A stretch of DNA of 7,559 nucleotides from an uncultured Collinsella sp. (GCA_900757205.1 CAAENA010000001.1:1-7559), one strand, 5' to 3'; positions 1-6,876 are shown, numbered from the stretch's first letter. Notes: generated from the sequence alone by a model not told the origin. A program made the numbers and translations.

Positions 1-11
1 ATTGTTGCTAT

Positions 12-57
12 CCTCCGTTTGAATGAATTAGAGCTTTAAGGTCTCGCGGTTTCCCAA
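12..57 (-). promoter_or_regulatory. Possible promoter and RBS of a divergent gene beyond the left edge
   Basis: Read on the minus strand, the first bases carry GGAGG (complement of 12-16). It lies about 9 nt before an AT at the very edge that would become ATG if the next base is G. Upstream on the same strand are TCTAAT (complement of 27-32, 5 of 6 to the -10 consensus) and TTGGGA (complement of 52-57, 4 of 6 to -35), with a long spacer of 19 nt. Together they suggest a gene running leftwards out of the window, which would make 1-332 a divergent intergenic region. No coding sequence of that gene is visible, so this is inference. Confidence 0.25.
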
Positions 58-60
58 TCT

Positions 61-129
61 AAGTTGCGGTGGAATAGTTCCTAGAATGGGCCATTTGATG
101 GCCAAGCAGGAACTATTTCACCGCAACTT
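61..129. repeat. Long near-perfect inverted repeat (hairpin element)
   Basis: Two 22-nt arms (61-82 and 108-129) are reverse complements at 21 of 22 positions. The only exception, G72 against T118, would be a G-U pair in RNA. The 25-nt centre contains a second small stem (GGCCA at 89-93 against TGGCC at 99-103). The right arm is followed by TGTTTTTATT, so on the + strand it resembles an intrinsic terminator. However, the stem is longer than terminators usually are, and no + strand gene is visible before it. A dispersed palindromic or MITE-like element is the other main reading. I see no target-site duplication at the flanks. Confidence 0.75.
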
Positions 130-170
130 TGTTTTTATTGGTGTAAAAGGCGGGTCATGCTTGGTGGCGG

Positions 171-188
171 GTTTGTTATTCGTTTGTA
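171..188 (+). promoter_or_regulatory. Candidate PHO box upstream of pstS
   Basis: GTTTGTT (171-177) and GTTTGTA (182-188) are direct 7-mers separated by the AT-rich ATTC, giving an 11-bp period. This is the layout of PhoB/PhoP boxes (7-mer, 4-bp spacer, 7-mer). On the opposite strand the same bases read TTTACA, 5 bp, ATAACA, close to the TTAACA-type repeats bound by Bacillus PhoP. A weaker third unit (CTTGGTG, 160-166) keeps the period. A possible -10, TATCAG, lies at 217-222. The position upstream of the pst operon fits phosphate-starvation control. The sequence match to E. coli CTGTCAT is partial, so this is a candidate only. Confidence 0.4.
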
Positions 189-243
189 AAGCCGAGCCGC
201 GCTTGCGGTAAGGGTCTATCAGATGCCCGTAAGAAACAGCAGT

Positions 244-307
244 CGGCGCGGACGCCGTCCGACCGAGGCCGTATCTTTCCGAACAGCAAAGCGGGCAGGG
301 TGCCCGC
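244..307 (+). promoter_or_regulatory. Two short hairpins in the pstS leader
   Basis: CGGCG (244-248) pairs with CGCCG (253-257) around a 4-nt loop. GCGGGCA (291-297) pairs perfectly with TGCCCGC (301-307) around GGG. The second ends 16 nt before the ribosome binding site of pstS. Neither is followed by a U-run, so they do not look like attenuators. They may affect leader stability or translation, or may only reflect the high GC content. Confidence 0.3.
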
Positions 308-332
308 GAGTCGCATGTATGAAAGGAAGATC

Positions 333-1274
333 ATGCTCGATCAGGCTTATTCTCGTCGTCAGTTCCTCGGCCTCGCTGGTGGTCTTGCCAGCATCGTCGG
401 TCTCGGTCTCGTTGGTTGCGGCGGCGCAGGCGCTTCTAGCGCCACCGACAAGGGTAGCGCCGCTGCCGCTGCCGAGTCCGTCTCCGGCGAGGTGACCTAC
501 GACGGCGCCTCCTCGTTCCAGGCTCTCGTCGAGGCCGCTGCCGAGAAGTTCATGGATGCCAACCCGGACGTTTCCGTCTCCGGTTCGGGCAACGGTTCGG
601 GCAAGGGCCTTACCGCTGTCGCCGCCGGCACCGTTACCATCGGTAACTCCGACGTCTTCGCCGAGACCAAGCTCGAGGCCGACCAGGTCAAGAACCTCGT
701 CGACCACGAGGTCGCCGTCGTGGGCATGGGCCCCGTCGTCTCCAAGAACGTGACGGTCGACGACCTGTCCCTCGAGCAGCTCAAGGGTATCTTCTCCGGT
801 CAGATTACCAACTGGAAGGAGGTCGGCGGTGACGACGCCAAGATCGTCGTTCTCAACCGCAAGGCCGGCTCCGGCACCCGCGCCACCTTCGAGGCCGCCG
901 TCTTTGGTGACGAGGCCGTCGACTTTAAGGGCGACGCCGAGCTCGACAAGTCCGGCGACGTCCAGACTCAGATGGGCAGCACCGACAACGCCATCTCCTA
1001 CCTCGACTTCTCGCACTTTGATGACTCCAAGTTCAACGCCATCAAGGTCGAGGGCGTCGAGCCCAAGAGCGCAAACGTCACCGACGACTCCTTCAAGATC
1101 TGGGCGACCGAGCACATGTACTGCTCCAAGGACGCCGACGATGCCACCAAGGCCTTCCTGGAGTTTATGCTCTCCGACGATGTCCAGGGCAAGCTCGTCG
1201 AGGAGCAGGGCTTCATTCCCGTCTCTGCCATGAAGGTCGTCAAGGACGCCAGCGGCAAGGTCTCCTCTAAATAA
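333..1274 (+). CDS. pstS: PstS, phosphate ABC transporter substrate-binding lipoprotein
   Basis: This is the extracytoplasmic receptor that captures inorganic phosphate and hands it to the PstCA channel. The ATG at 333 gives 313 residues and has AAAGGAAG just upstream with good spacing; GTG 300 and ATG 315 lack one. The N-terminus has a twin-arginine motif SRRQFLG (residues 7-13), a short hydrophobic stretch and a lipobox LVGC with Cys29. It is therefore likely exported folded by Tat and then lipid-anchored. The mature part is a PstS-like periplasmic-binding fold. It has a Gly/Ser loop GSGNGSG (84-90), an IGNSD segment ending in Asp107, and R176-KAG-S180-G181-T182, matching the phosphate-contacting Arg135/Ser139/Gly140/Thr141 of E. 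coli PstS. It is the first gene of the pst operon, 24 nt before pstC. Confidence 0.96.
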   Translation: MLDQAYSRRQFLGLAGGLASIVGLGLVGCGGAGASSATDKGSAAAAAESVSGEVTYDGASSFQALVEAAAEKFMDANPDVSVSGSGNGSGKGLTAVAAGTVTIGNSDVFAETKLEADQVKNLVDHEVAVVGMGPVVSKNVTVDDLSLEQLKGIFSGQITNWKEVGGDDAKIVVLNRKAGSGTRATFEAAVFGDEAVDFKGDAELDKSGDVQTQMGSTDNAISYLDFSHFDDSKFNAIKVEGVEPKSANVTDDSFKIWATEHMYCSKDADDATKAFLEFMLSDDVQGKLVEEQGFIPVSAMKVVKDASGKVSSK

Positions 1275-1298
1275 GTAACCGCCCCGGAAAGGTTTGCA

Positions 1299-2207
1299 AT
1301 GGCAAAACAGCTGCCAAAGCGCGACCTTGAGAACGTGGGCCTGGGCGTCACGGGTGCGTGCGTAGCGCTCGTGACGCTTGTCGTTGCCGCGCTCATCTTT
1401 ATGGTCGCCCAAAAGGGCCTGTCGGCTTTTCTCAAGGATGGCGTTTCGGTCGTCGAGTTTTTCACCGGCACCAAGTGGGACCTGGCCAACACAGCCGAAA
1501 ACGGCCTGCCCTACACCGGCGCCCTGCCCCTGATCGTCACCTCGTTTGCGGTCATGGTGCTCTCCACGCTCATCGCACTGCCTATCGCCATCGGCTCTGC
1601 CATCTTTGCGGTCGAGATTAGCCCTAAGTTTGGCTCCAAGGTCTTTCAGCCGCTTATTGAGCTTTTGACCGGTATTCCCTCAGTCGTCTTTGGCCTCATC
1701 GGTTTTCACGTGGTCGTCGGTCTTATGAAGAGCGTTTTCCACGTGAGCACGGGCCTGGGCATCTTGCCCGGCGCCATCGTGCTGGCCGTCATGATCTTGC
1801 CGACGATGACCACGCTTTCGGTCGACGGCCTGCACGCCGTGCCCGATAGCTACCGCCAGGGCTCGCTCGCGCTGGGCTACACCCGCTGGCAGACCATCTG
1901 GCACGTGGTGCTCAAGTCCGCCATGCCGTCGCTCATGACTGCGGTCATCCTGGGTATGACCCGCGCCTTTGGCGAGACACTCGCCGTGCGCATGGTTATC
2001 GGCGGTATCGAGGCCATGCCGACGTCGCTGCTGTCGCCGGCTTCGACCATCACCACCACGCTCACCACGTCCATGGCGGTCTATGCCGAGGGCTCGGCCC
2101 AGGACGACGTCCTGTGGGCGCTCGGTTTGCTGCTGATGGGCATGAGCCTCATCTTCATCCTGATCATCCATCTCATTGGCCGCAAGGGGGCGAAGGCTCG
2201 TGGCTAG
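1299..2207 (+). CDS. pstC: PstC, phosphate ABC transporter permease
   Basis: This is one of the two membrane subunits forming the phosphate channel; it pairs with PstA. The 302-residue protein has about six hydrophobic segments (roughly 14-36, 76-104, 116-146, 154-172, 205-235 and 270-293). The EAA coupling loop that contacts PstB lies near 176-200, ending in the typical GSLALGYTRWQTIW. It is followed by TRAFGETLAV (221-230), highly conserved in PstC/PstA proteins. The ATG at 1299 has GGAAAGG at 1286-1292, spaced 6 nt. The length is normal for the family. The end overlaps the start of pstA by 8 nt, which suggests translational coupling. Calling it PstC, not PstA, rests on gene order and the N-terminal region. 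Confidence 0.95.
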   Translation: MAKQLPKRDLENVGLGVTGACVALVTLVVAALIFMVAQKGLSAFLKDGVSVVEFFTGTKWDLANTAENGLPYTGALPLIVTSFAVMVLSTLIALPIAIGSAIFAVEISPKFGSKVFQPLIELLTGIPSVVFGLIGFHVVVGLMKSVFHVSTGLGILPGAIVLAVMILPTMTTLSVDGLHAVPDSYRQGSLALGYTRWQTIWHVVLKSAMPSLMTAVILGMTRAFGETLAVRMVIGGIEAMPTSLLSPASTITTTLTTSMAVYAEGSAQDDVLWALGLLLMGMSLIFILIIHLIGRKGAKARG

Positions 2208-3126
2208 CACGCGCATCCATATCGACGAGGCGAGACTCGGGCGTGTCCAAAAGCAGGACCGTATCGCCACGGGCGTGCTGACGGCCATCGTCGCCATCGT
2301 CATGCTCATCGTCATCTCCATGGTGGCTTATATCCTGTTCGAAGGCATCTCGACGCTGTTCCAGCCGGGCTTTCTCACGCAGCCCGCGCGCGCCAACGGA
2401 ACCCAGGGCGGCGTACTCTACCAGCTGTTCGACTCGTTCTATCTGCTACTGATCACCTTAGGTATCTCGGTGCCCATCAGCCTGGGCGGCGCGGTCTTCC
2501 TGGTTGAGTACGCGCCGAACGGCCCTATCCGCGACATCGCCTCCACCGCCATCGAGACGCTGTCCTCGCTGCCGTCCATCGTCGTCGGCATGTTCGGCTT
2601 TCTGGTGTTCTCGGTGCAGCTGGGCTGGAAGTACTCCATCATCTCCGGTGCCGTCGCACTCACCATGTTCAACATCCCCATCTTGGTACGCGTGATCCAG
2701 CAGGCGCTCGAGGACGTGCCGCAGGCCCAGCGCGATGCGTGCCTGGCTATGGGCCTCACCCGCTGGGAGGCCACGCTGCACATCCTGATCCCCGAGGCCA
2801 TGCCTGCCATCGTGACCGGTATCGTGCTTTCGGCCGGCCGTGTGTTTGGCGAGGCCGCAGCACTGCTCTTTACCTCGGGCATGAGCTCGCCGGTTCGCCT
2901 GAACTTCTTGAGCTTTAACCTGTCGAGCCCCACCTGCGCCTGGAATGTGTTCCGCCCCGGCGAGTCGCTCGCCGTGCATATCTACAAGATCTATGGCGAA
3001 GGCAGCCCCGAGGCCCAGCAGATCGTTTGGGGCACCGCGGCGCTGCTGATGATTTGCGTGCTGCTGTTTAACGTAGTCGCCCGTATCGTGGGCAAGCAAC
3101 TGGCAAGGAAGATGACGGCCGAATGA
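2200..3126 (+). CDS. pstA: PstA, phosphate ABC transporter permease
   Basis: This is the second membrane subunit of the phosphate importer. I place the start at GTG 2200 (308 residues): AAGGGGG at 2184-2190 lies 9 nt upstream and the overlap with the pstC stop is short. An in-frame TTG at 2176 would add eight residues but has no better signal. Hydrophobic segments lie near 23-46, 82-102, 121-165, 200-222 and 276-300. The EAA loop is around 169-192 (ALEDVPQAQRDACLAMGLTR), followed by GRVFGEAAAL (213-222). A longer extracytoplasmic section before the last segment (about 230-270, SPTCAWNVFRPGESLAVHIY) is a familiar PstA trait. The stop overlaps the pstB start as ATGA. Confidence 0.95.
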   Translation: MASTRIHIDEARLGRVQKQDRIATGVLTAIVAIVMLIVISMVAYILFEGISTLFQPGFLTQPARANGTQGGVLYQLFDSFYLLLITLGISVPISLGGAVFLVEYAPNGPIRDIASTAIETLSSLPSIVVGMFGFLVFSVQLGWKYSIISGAVALTMFNIPILVRVIQQALEDVPQAQRDACLAMGLTRWEATLHILIPEAMPAIVTGIVLSAGRVFGEAAALLFTSGMSSPVRLNFLSFNLSSPTCAWNVFRPGESLAVHIYKIYGEGSPEAQQIVWGTAALLMICVLLFNVVARIVGKQLARKMTAE

Positions 3127-3995
3127 GCGAGATGAATGAAACGCCCGCAACCGAAGCGGCATCGTCCGAGACCCAGGACTTTTTGTCGAGCGTGGGGAAG
3201 AGCGAGAAGCGCGTGCGCGTGAGCGGCAAGGCCGTGAGCGACGAGGTCGTGCTCTCCACCAAGGACGTCAACGTGTACTATGGCGACCACCATGCACTGC
3301 ACGACACGTCGCTCGACTTTCACAGGGGCGAGATCACGGCGCTCATCGGGCCTTCGGGCTGCGGTAAGTCGACCTTCTTGCGTAGCCTCAACCTCATGAA
3401 TCGCGAGATTCGCGGCTGCCGCGTGGAGGGCGAGATCAACTATCGCGGGCGCAACGTGAACACCAAGACCGAAAACACCTACGAGCTGCGTCGCTCCATC
3501 GGCATGGTGTTCCAGCAGCCCAACCCCTTTCGCAAGTCCATTCGCGACAACATCACGTTTGCGCCTAAGCGCCACGGCATCACCGACCGCGACGAGCTCG
3601 ACCGCATGGTCGAGGAAAGCCTGCGCGGTGCGGCGCTGTGGGACGAGGTCAAGGACAAGCTCGACAAAAGTGCCTACGCGCTTTCGGGCGGCCAGCAGCA
3701 GCGTCTGTGCATTGCACGCACGCTGGCGCTCAACCCCGACGTGATCCTGTTTGACGAGCCCTGCTCGGCGCTCGACCCCATCTCGACGTTGGCGATCGAG
3801 GACCTTATGTCGTCGATTGTGGCCGAGCGCGCCATCGTCATCGTGACGCACAACATGGAGCAGGCGTCGCGCGTGTCCAACCGCACGGCGTTCTTCTACA
3901 TGGGCGATATGGTCGAGCACGACGAGACTGACGAGATTTTCCAACGGCCCAAGGACAAGCGGCTGAATGATTACCTCACCGGCATGTTCTCCTAG
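3123..3995 (+). CDS. pstB: PstB, phosphate ABC transporter ATP-binding protein
   Basis: This is the cytoplasmic ATPase that powers phosphate import through PstCA. All nucleotide-binding motifs are present in its 290 residues: Walker A GPSGCGKS (76-83), Q-loop in GMVFQQPNPF (Q131/Q132), signature LSGGQQQRLCIARTLA (187-202), Walker B VILFDE (207-212) followed by PCSALDP, and the switch His243 in VTHNM. FDEPCSALDPIS and the TAFFYMGDMVE tail are typical of PstB. The first 40 or so residues are polar and acidic and precede the usual PstB start region, so the protein exceeds the 257-residue E. coli PstB. The ATG overlaps the pstA stop, with AAGGAAG at 3105-3111. It is the last gene of the operon, closed by the terminator at 4051-4089. 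Confidence 0.97.
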   Translation: MSEMNETPATEAASSETQDFLSSVGKSEKRVRVSGKAVSDEVVLSTKDVNVYYGDHHALHDTSLDFHRGEITALIGPSGCGKSTFLRSLNLMNREIRGCRVEGEINYRGRNVNTKTENTYELRRSIGMVFQQPNPFRKSIRDNITFAPKRHGITDRDELDRMVEESLRGAALWDEVKDKLDKSAYALSGGQQQRLCIARTLALNPDVILFDEPCSALDPISTLAIEDLMSSIVAERAIVIVTHNMEQASRVSNRTAFFYMGDMVEHDETDEIFQRPKDKRLNDYLTGMFS

Positions 3996-4050
3996 TCCGG
4001 GACATGCTTGAGGCCCGCGGTGGCCACGGTCGCCACGGGACTGATTGGAG

Positions 4051-4089
4051 AGGCGGGTCATCTCTTGTGGGAGATGGCCCGCCTTTTTG
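4051..4089 (+). terminator. Intrinsic terminator after pstB
   Basis: A 14-bp stem is formed by AGGCGGGTCATCTC (4051-4064) and GAGATGGCCCGCCT (4071-4084), with one G-U pair and a 6-nt loop. It runs directly into TTTTTGT. This is a textbook Rho-independent terminator placed 55 nt after the pstB stop, and it separates the pst operon from the ABC-F gene. Confidence 0.92.
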
Positions 4090-4114
4090 TGTCGTGTGCG
4101 GCCCGCCTTTTCGC

Positions 4115-4123
4115 TGCTATCAT
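4115..4123 (+). promoter_or_regulatory. Probable extended -10 promoter of the ABC-F gene
   Basis: TGCTATCAT combines an extended -10 TGN with TATCAT, 5 of 6 to the TATAAT consensus. There is no good -35 hexamer at the usual distance, as is common for extended -10 promoters. It lies just after the pst terminator and 36 nt before the start codon, so transcription would begin near 4130 and give a short leader with AAGGAG at 4145-4150. Confidence 0.45.
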
Positions 4124-4158
4124 GGACAACGTTGAATTTCTACGAAGGAGCAGGGCAT

Positions 4159-6018
4159 ATGGCGATTCTTTTGGGATGCGATTCCGTCAGCCTAGAGTTT
4201 CCCACCAAGCATATTTTCAATAGCGTGACGCTCGGCGTGGGCGAGGGTGACCGCATTGGTATTGTCGGTAAAAACGGCGACGGCAAGTCGACGCTGCTGA
4301 GCGTGCTCGCCGGCACGCTGGAGCCCGACGACGGCCGCGTGACGCATCGTCGCGGGACCACGATCGGCCTGCTCGGCCAAAAGGACCAGCTGGCCGATAC
4401 TGATACCGTGCATCATGCCGTTGTGGGTGACGCCCCCGAGTACGAGTGGGCGTCGAGCCCCCGCACGCGCCAGATTCTGGCCGGCCTTATTAGCGATGTG
4501 CCCTGGGAGGGCACGGTGGGCGAGCTTTCGGGCGGACAGCGCCGTCGCGTGGACCTCGCACGCCTGCTGATCGGCGACTACGACGTGCTCATGCTCGACG
4601 AGCCCACCAACCACCTGGACATGCGTACCATCAACTGGCTCGCGCGTCACTTAAAGGCTCGCTGGCAGCGCGGTCAGGGCGCGATGCTCGTGGTCACGCA
4701 CGATCGCTGGTTCTTGGACGAGGTCTGTACCAGTATGTGGGAGGTCCACGACGGCCAGGTCGATCCCTTCGAGGGCGGTTACTCCGCATATATCCTGCAG
4801 CGCGTGGAGCGCGACCGCATGGCCGCGGTTACCGAGGAGCGCCGTCGCAACATGGCACGCAAGGAGCTCGCGTGGCTGAGCCGCGGTGCCCAGGCTCGTT
4901 CCACCAAGCCCAAGTTTCGCGTGGATGCCGCTCGCGAGCTGATCGCCGACGTGCCGCCCGTGCGTGACGAGCTGGAGCTCAAGCGCCTGGCCGTGAGCCG
5001 CCTGGGCAAGCAGGTTATCGATGTGGTCGACGTGGACGCCGGCTATGCGGATACCGATAGTGCGCCCAAGCAGGTGCTCTCCGATGTGACCTGGCTCATT
5101 GGTGCGGGCGACCGCTATGGTCTTTTGGGTGAGAATGGCGCTGGCAAGTCGACGCTGCTTGACGTGATCCAGGGCAAGATTGAACCCACGCGCGGCCGCG
5201 TGAAGATTGGCCAGACAGTGCGCTTTGGCGTGCTGTCGCAGCAGCTCGAGGAGCTCGAACCCTACATGGGCGACACGATCCGCGAGGTGCTCAGCAACTA
5301 TAAGAAGTACTACGTCATCGACGGCAAGGAGACTTCGCCCGAGAAGCTCTGCGAGCGCCTGGGCTTTACGACGCAGCAGCTCTGGAGCCGCATCGGCGAT
5401 CTTTCGGGCGGCCAGCGCCGTCGCCTGTCGCTGCTGCTGACAATCCTGGACGAACCCAACGTGCTCATCCTGGACGAGCCCGGCAACGACCTGGATACCG
5501 ACATGCTGGCGATTGTCGAAGATCTGCTCGACGGCTGGCCCGGCACGCTGATCCTGGTGACGCACGACCGCTTCTTGATGGAGCGCGTGACCGACCAGCA
5601 GTGGGCGCTGCTCGACGGCCACCTGACGCATATGCCCGGCGGCGTGGACCAGTACCTGCGCCTGTGCAACGCCACCGCCGAGGGCGAGCCCGTGGGCGCG
5701 CCGAGCGCCAAGACCGGCACGTTCGACACCGGTATGGCGGCAGCTGCTGCCGACAAGCCCAAGTCGAGCGGTCAGCCCAACGGCCTGTCCAACGCCGAGC
5801 GTCAGAAGCTTCGCCGCGAGGTGAGCTCGCTCGAGCGCAAGATGGAGACGCAGCGCGCCCGCGTTGAGGAAGCCGAGGCAGCAATGGCCCAGGTCGATCC
5901 TACCAACTACACGGCGCTCGGCGAGCAGCAGGCAAAGATCGACGAGGCTCACGCCGCCATGGACGAGCTGGAGATGGCGTGGCTCGAGGCGAGTGAAAAG
6001 CTCGAGGGCGAGGAGTAG
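4159..6018 (+). CDS. ABC-F family ATPase, Uup-like
   Basis: This is a soluble protein with two fused ABC ATPase domains and no membrane segments. ABC-F proteins act at the ribosome and not in transport. The ATG at 4159 (619 residues) has AAGGAG 8 nt upstream; an open frame extends 38 codons further but crosses the terminator. Domain 1 has Walker A GKNGDGKS (37-44), LSGGQ (123-127), Walker B LMLDE (144-148) then PTNHLD, and His181. The linker or arm spans about 210-270 with KELAWLSRGAQARSTK, a hallmark of Uup-type proteins. Domain 2 has GENGAGKS (324-331), LSGGQ (415-419), LILDE (436-440) and His469. An Ala/Pro-rich linker leads to a charged C-terminal coiled coil (about 545-617), as in Uup. 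A role in ribosome or DNA-structure maintenance is inferred. Nothing marks it as an antibiotic-resistance ABC-F, but that is not excluded. Confidence 0.9.
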   Translation: MAILLGCDSVSLEFPTKHIFNSVTLGVGEGDRIGIVGKNGDGKSTLLSVLAGTLEPDDGRVTHRRGTTIGLLGQKDQLADTDTVHHAVVGDAPEYEWASSPRTRQILAGLISDVPWEGTVGELSGGQRRRVDLARLLIGDYDVLMLDEPTNHLDMRTINWLARHLKARWQRGQGAMLVVTHDRWFLDEVCTSMWEVHDGQVDPFEGGYSAYILQRVERDRMAAVTEERRRNMARKELAWLSRGAQARSTKPKFRVDAARELIADVPPVRDELELKRLAVSRLGKQVIDVVDVDAGYADTDSAPKQVLSDVTWLIGAGDRYGLLGENGAGKSTLLDVIQGKIEPTRGRVKIGQTVRFGVLSQQLEELEPYMGDTIREVLSNYKKYYVIDGKETSPEKLCERLGFTTQQLWSRIGDLSGGQRRRLSLLLTILDEPNVLILDEPGNDLDTDMLAIVEDLLDGWPGTLILVTHDRFLMERVTDQQWALLDGHLTHMPGGVDQYLRLCNATAEGEPVGAPSAKTGTFDTGMAAAAADKPKSSGQPNGLSNAERQKLRREVSSLERKMETQRARVEEAEAAMAQVDPTNYTALGEQQAKIDEAHAAMDELEMAWLEASEKLEGEE

Positions 6019-6024
6019 GCGAGG

Positions 6025-6795
6025 ATGATCAAAGCCGCGTTTTTCGATATCGACGGTACGCTGCTGAGCTTTAAGACCCATCGGATTCCGGCGTCGGCGC
6101 AGCAGGTGCTCGACAGCTTTCACGAGCAGGGGATCGCGTGCGTGATCGCCACGGGCCGTCCGACCTACCAGATGCCGGACTGGCTGTTCGACCTGGGCTG
6201 GGATGCGTACATTACGCTCTCGGGCCAGCACTGCTTTGATGCCGAGGGCGTCTACCGTAGCTGCCCGATCGATCCGGACGACGTCGCGGTGATTGTGGAC
6301 CAGGTGGCGCAGGGGCGCTACGACTCGCTGTGCATGCAGGGCGAGAACTCGTTTGTGAACCGCCTGTCCGAGCGCGTGGTGACGGCTGGCAGCAACGCGG
6401 GAATCGTCTACCACGAAGAGCCGTTTGAGCACGCCTTTGACGCACCGGTCTACCAGTTCTGCGCCTTTGTGGACCCGGCCGACGAACATATCGTGACCGA
6501 CGCCGTGTCGCATTCGCTCACCACGCGCTGGTGCGACCTGTTCTGCGACATTATTCCCGCTAACGGCGGCAAGGACCTGGGCGTGGCGGCGACGCTCGAG
6601 CGGCTTGGTATCGACGCGAGCGAGGCGATTGCCTTTGGCGACGGCGAGAACGACCTGTCGATGTTTGCCGCCGTGGGCACGAGCGTGGCCATGGGTAATG
6701 CGCAGGATACCGTGAAGGCCGCGGCGACCTACGTGACGACCGCCGTGGACGACGACGGCATCTACAGTGCCGCGAAGCACTTTGGACTCGTGTAG
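6025..6795 (+). CDS. HAD superfamily hydrolase, Cof/IIB type phosphatase
   Basis: This is a predicted cytoplasmic Mg-dependent phosphatase of small metabolites such as sugar phosphates; the substrate cannot be read from sequence. All four HAD motifs are present in 256 residues: motif I DIDGT with nucleophile Asp8 and acid/base Asp10, motif II ATGR with Thr43, motif III Lys183 in NGGKDLG, and motif IV GDGEND with Asp206 and Asp210. The large cap between motifs II and III and the GDGENDLSMF signature fit type IIB (Cof-like). VAMGNAQDTVKAAATYVT near the end is also typical. The ATG follows the ABC-F stop by 6 nt, and AGGAG at 6011-6015 lies inside the end of that gene, so the two are probably co-transcribed. 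That does not by itself imply a shared function. Confidence 0.92.
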   Translation: MIKAAFFDIDGTLLSFKTHRIPASAQQVLDSFHEQGIACVIATGRPTYQMPDWLFDLGWDAYITLSGQHCFDAEGVYRSCPIDPDDVAVIVDQVAQGRYDSLCMQGENSFVNRLSERVVTAGSNAGIVYHEEPFEHAFDAPVYQFCAFVDPADEHIVTDAVSHSLTTRWCDLFCDIIPANGGKDLGVAATLERLGIDASEAIAFGDGENDLSMFAAVGTSVAMGNAQDTVKAAATYVTTAVDDDGIYSAAKHFGLV

Positions 6796-6802
6796 CTGCG
6801 AC

Positions 6803-6851
6803 CCGGCACTTGGGGACGTTCCTTTTCTGCCGGCAGCTGGGGACGCTCCTT
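6803..6851 (+). repeat. Tandem pair of GGGGACG-type 22-mers, 27-bp period
   Basis: Bases 6803-6824 and 6830-6851 match at 19 of 22 positions; both contain CCGGCA, TGGGGACG and TCCTT. The junction holds a perfect palindrome, CTGCCGGCAG (6827-6836). Similar 'cacttggggacgttcc' units occur scattered between genes in gut Actinobacteria and Firmicutes, as I recall; this was not checked here. The second copy runs into the following terminator and supplies a possible alternative left arm (GGGGAC at 6839-6844 against GTCCCC at 6861-6866). Confidence 0.7.
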
Positions 6852-6852
6852 G

Positions 6853-6876
6853 CGGGGTGTGTCCCCGTTTTGTTTT
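6853..6876 (+). terminator. Intrinsic terminator after the HAD phosphatase gene
   Basis: CGGGG (6853-6857) pairs with CCCCG (6863-6867) around TGTGT and is followed by TTTTGTTTT. The stem is short but all G-C. It lies 57 nt after the stop codon and would end the ABC-F/phosphatase unit before the regulator gene. Confidence 0.75.

Noticed and set aside
300..332. Earlier starts for pstS (GTG 300, ATG 315)
   Set aside because: They lack a ribosome binding site, GTG 300 sits inside the leader hairpin, and they would put extra residues before a well-formed Tat signal that starts naturally at ATG 333.
219..1412. Minus-strand open frame of 397 codons opposite pstS
   Set aside because: It is low-complexity Gly/Val/Leu/Asp-rich sequence mirroring the codon pattern of pstS, and it runs into pstC. 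It is a shadow frame.
4045..4158. Longer N-terminus of the ABC-F protein
   Set aside because: The extra 38 codons cross the terminator and the probable promoter and have no family similarity. ATG 4159 has AAGGAG at good spacing.
4159..6018. Antibiotic-resistance ABC-F
   Set aside because: The linker and C-terminal coiled coil resemble the housekeeping Uup type, and nothing nearby suggests a resistance locus.
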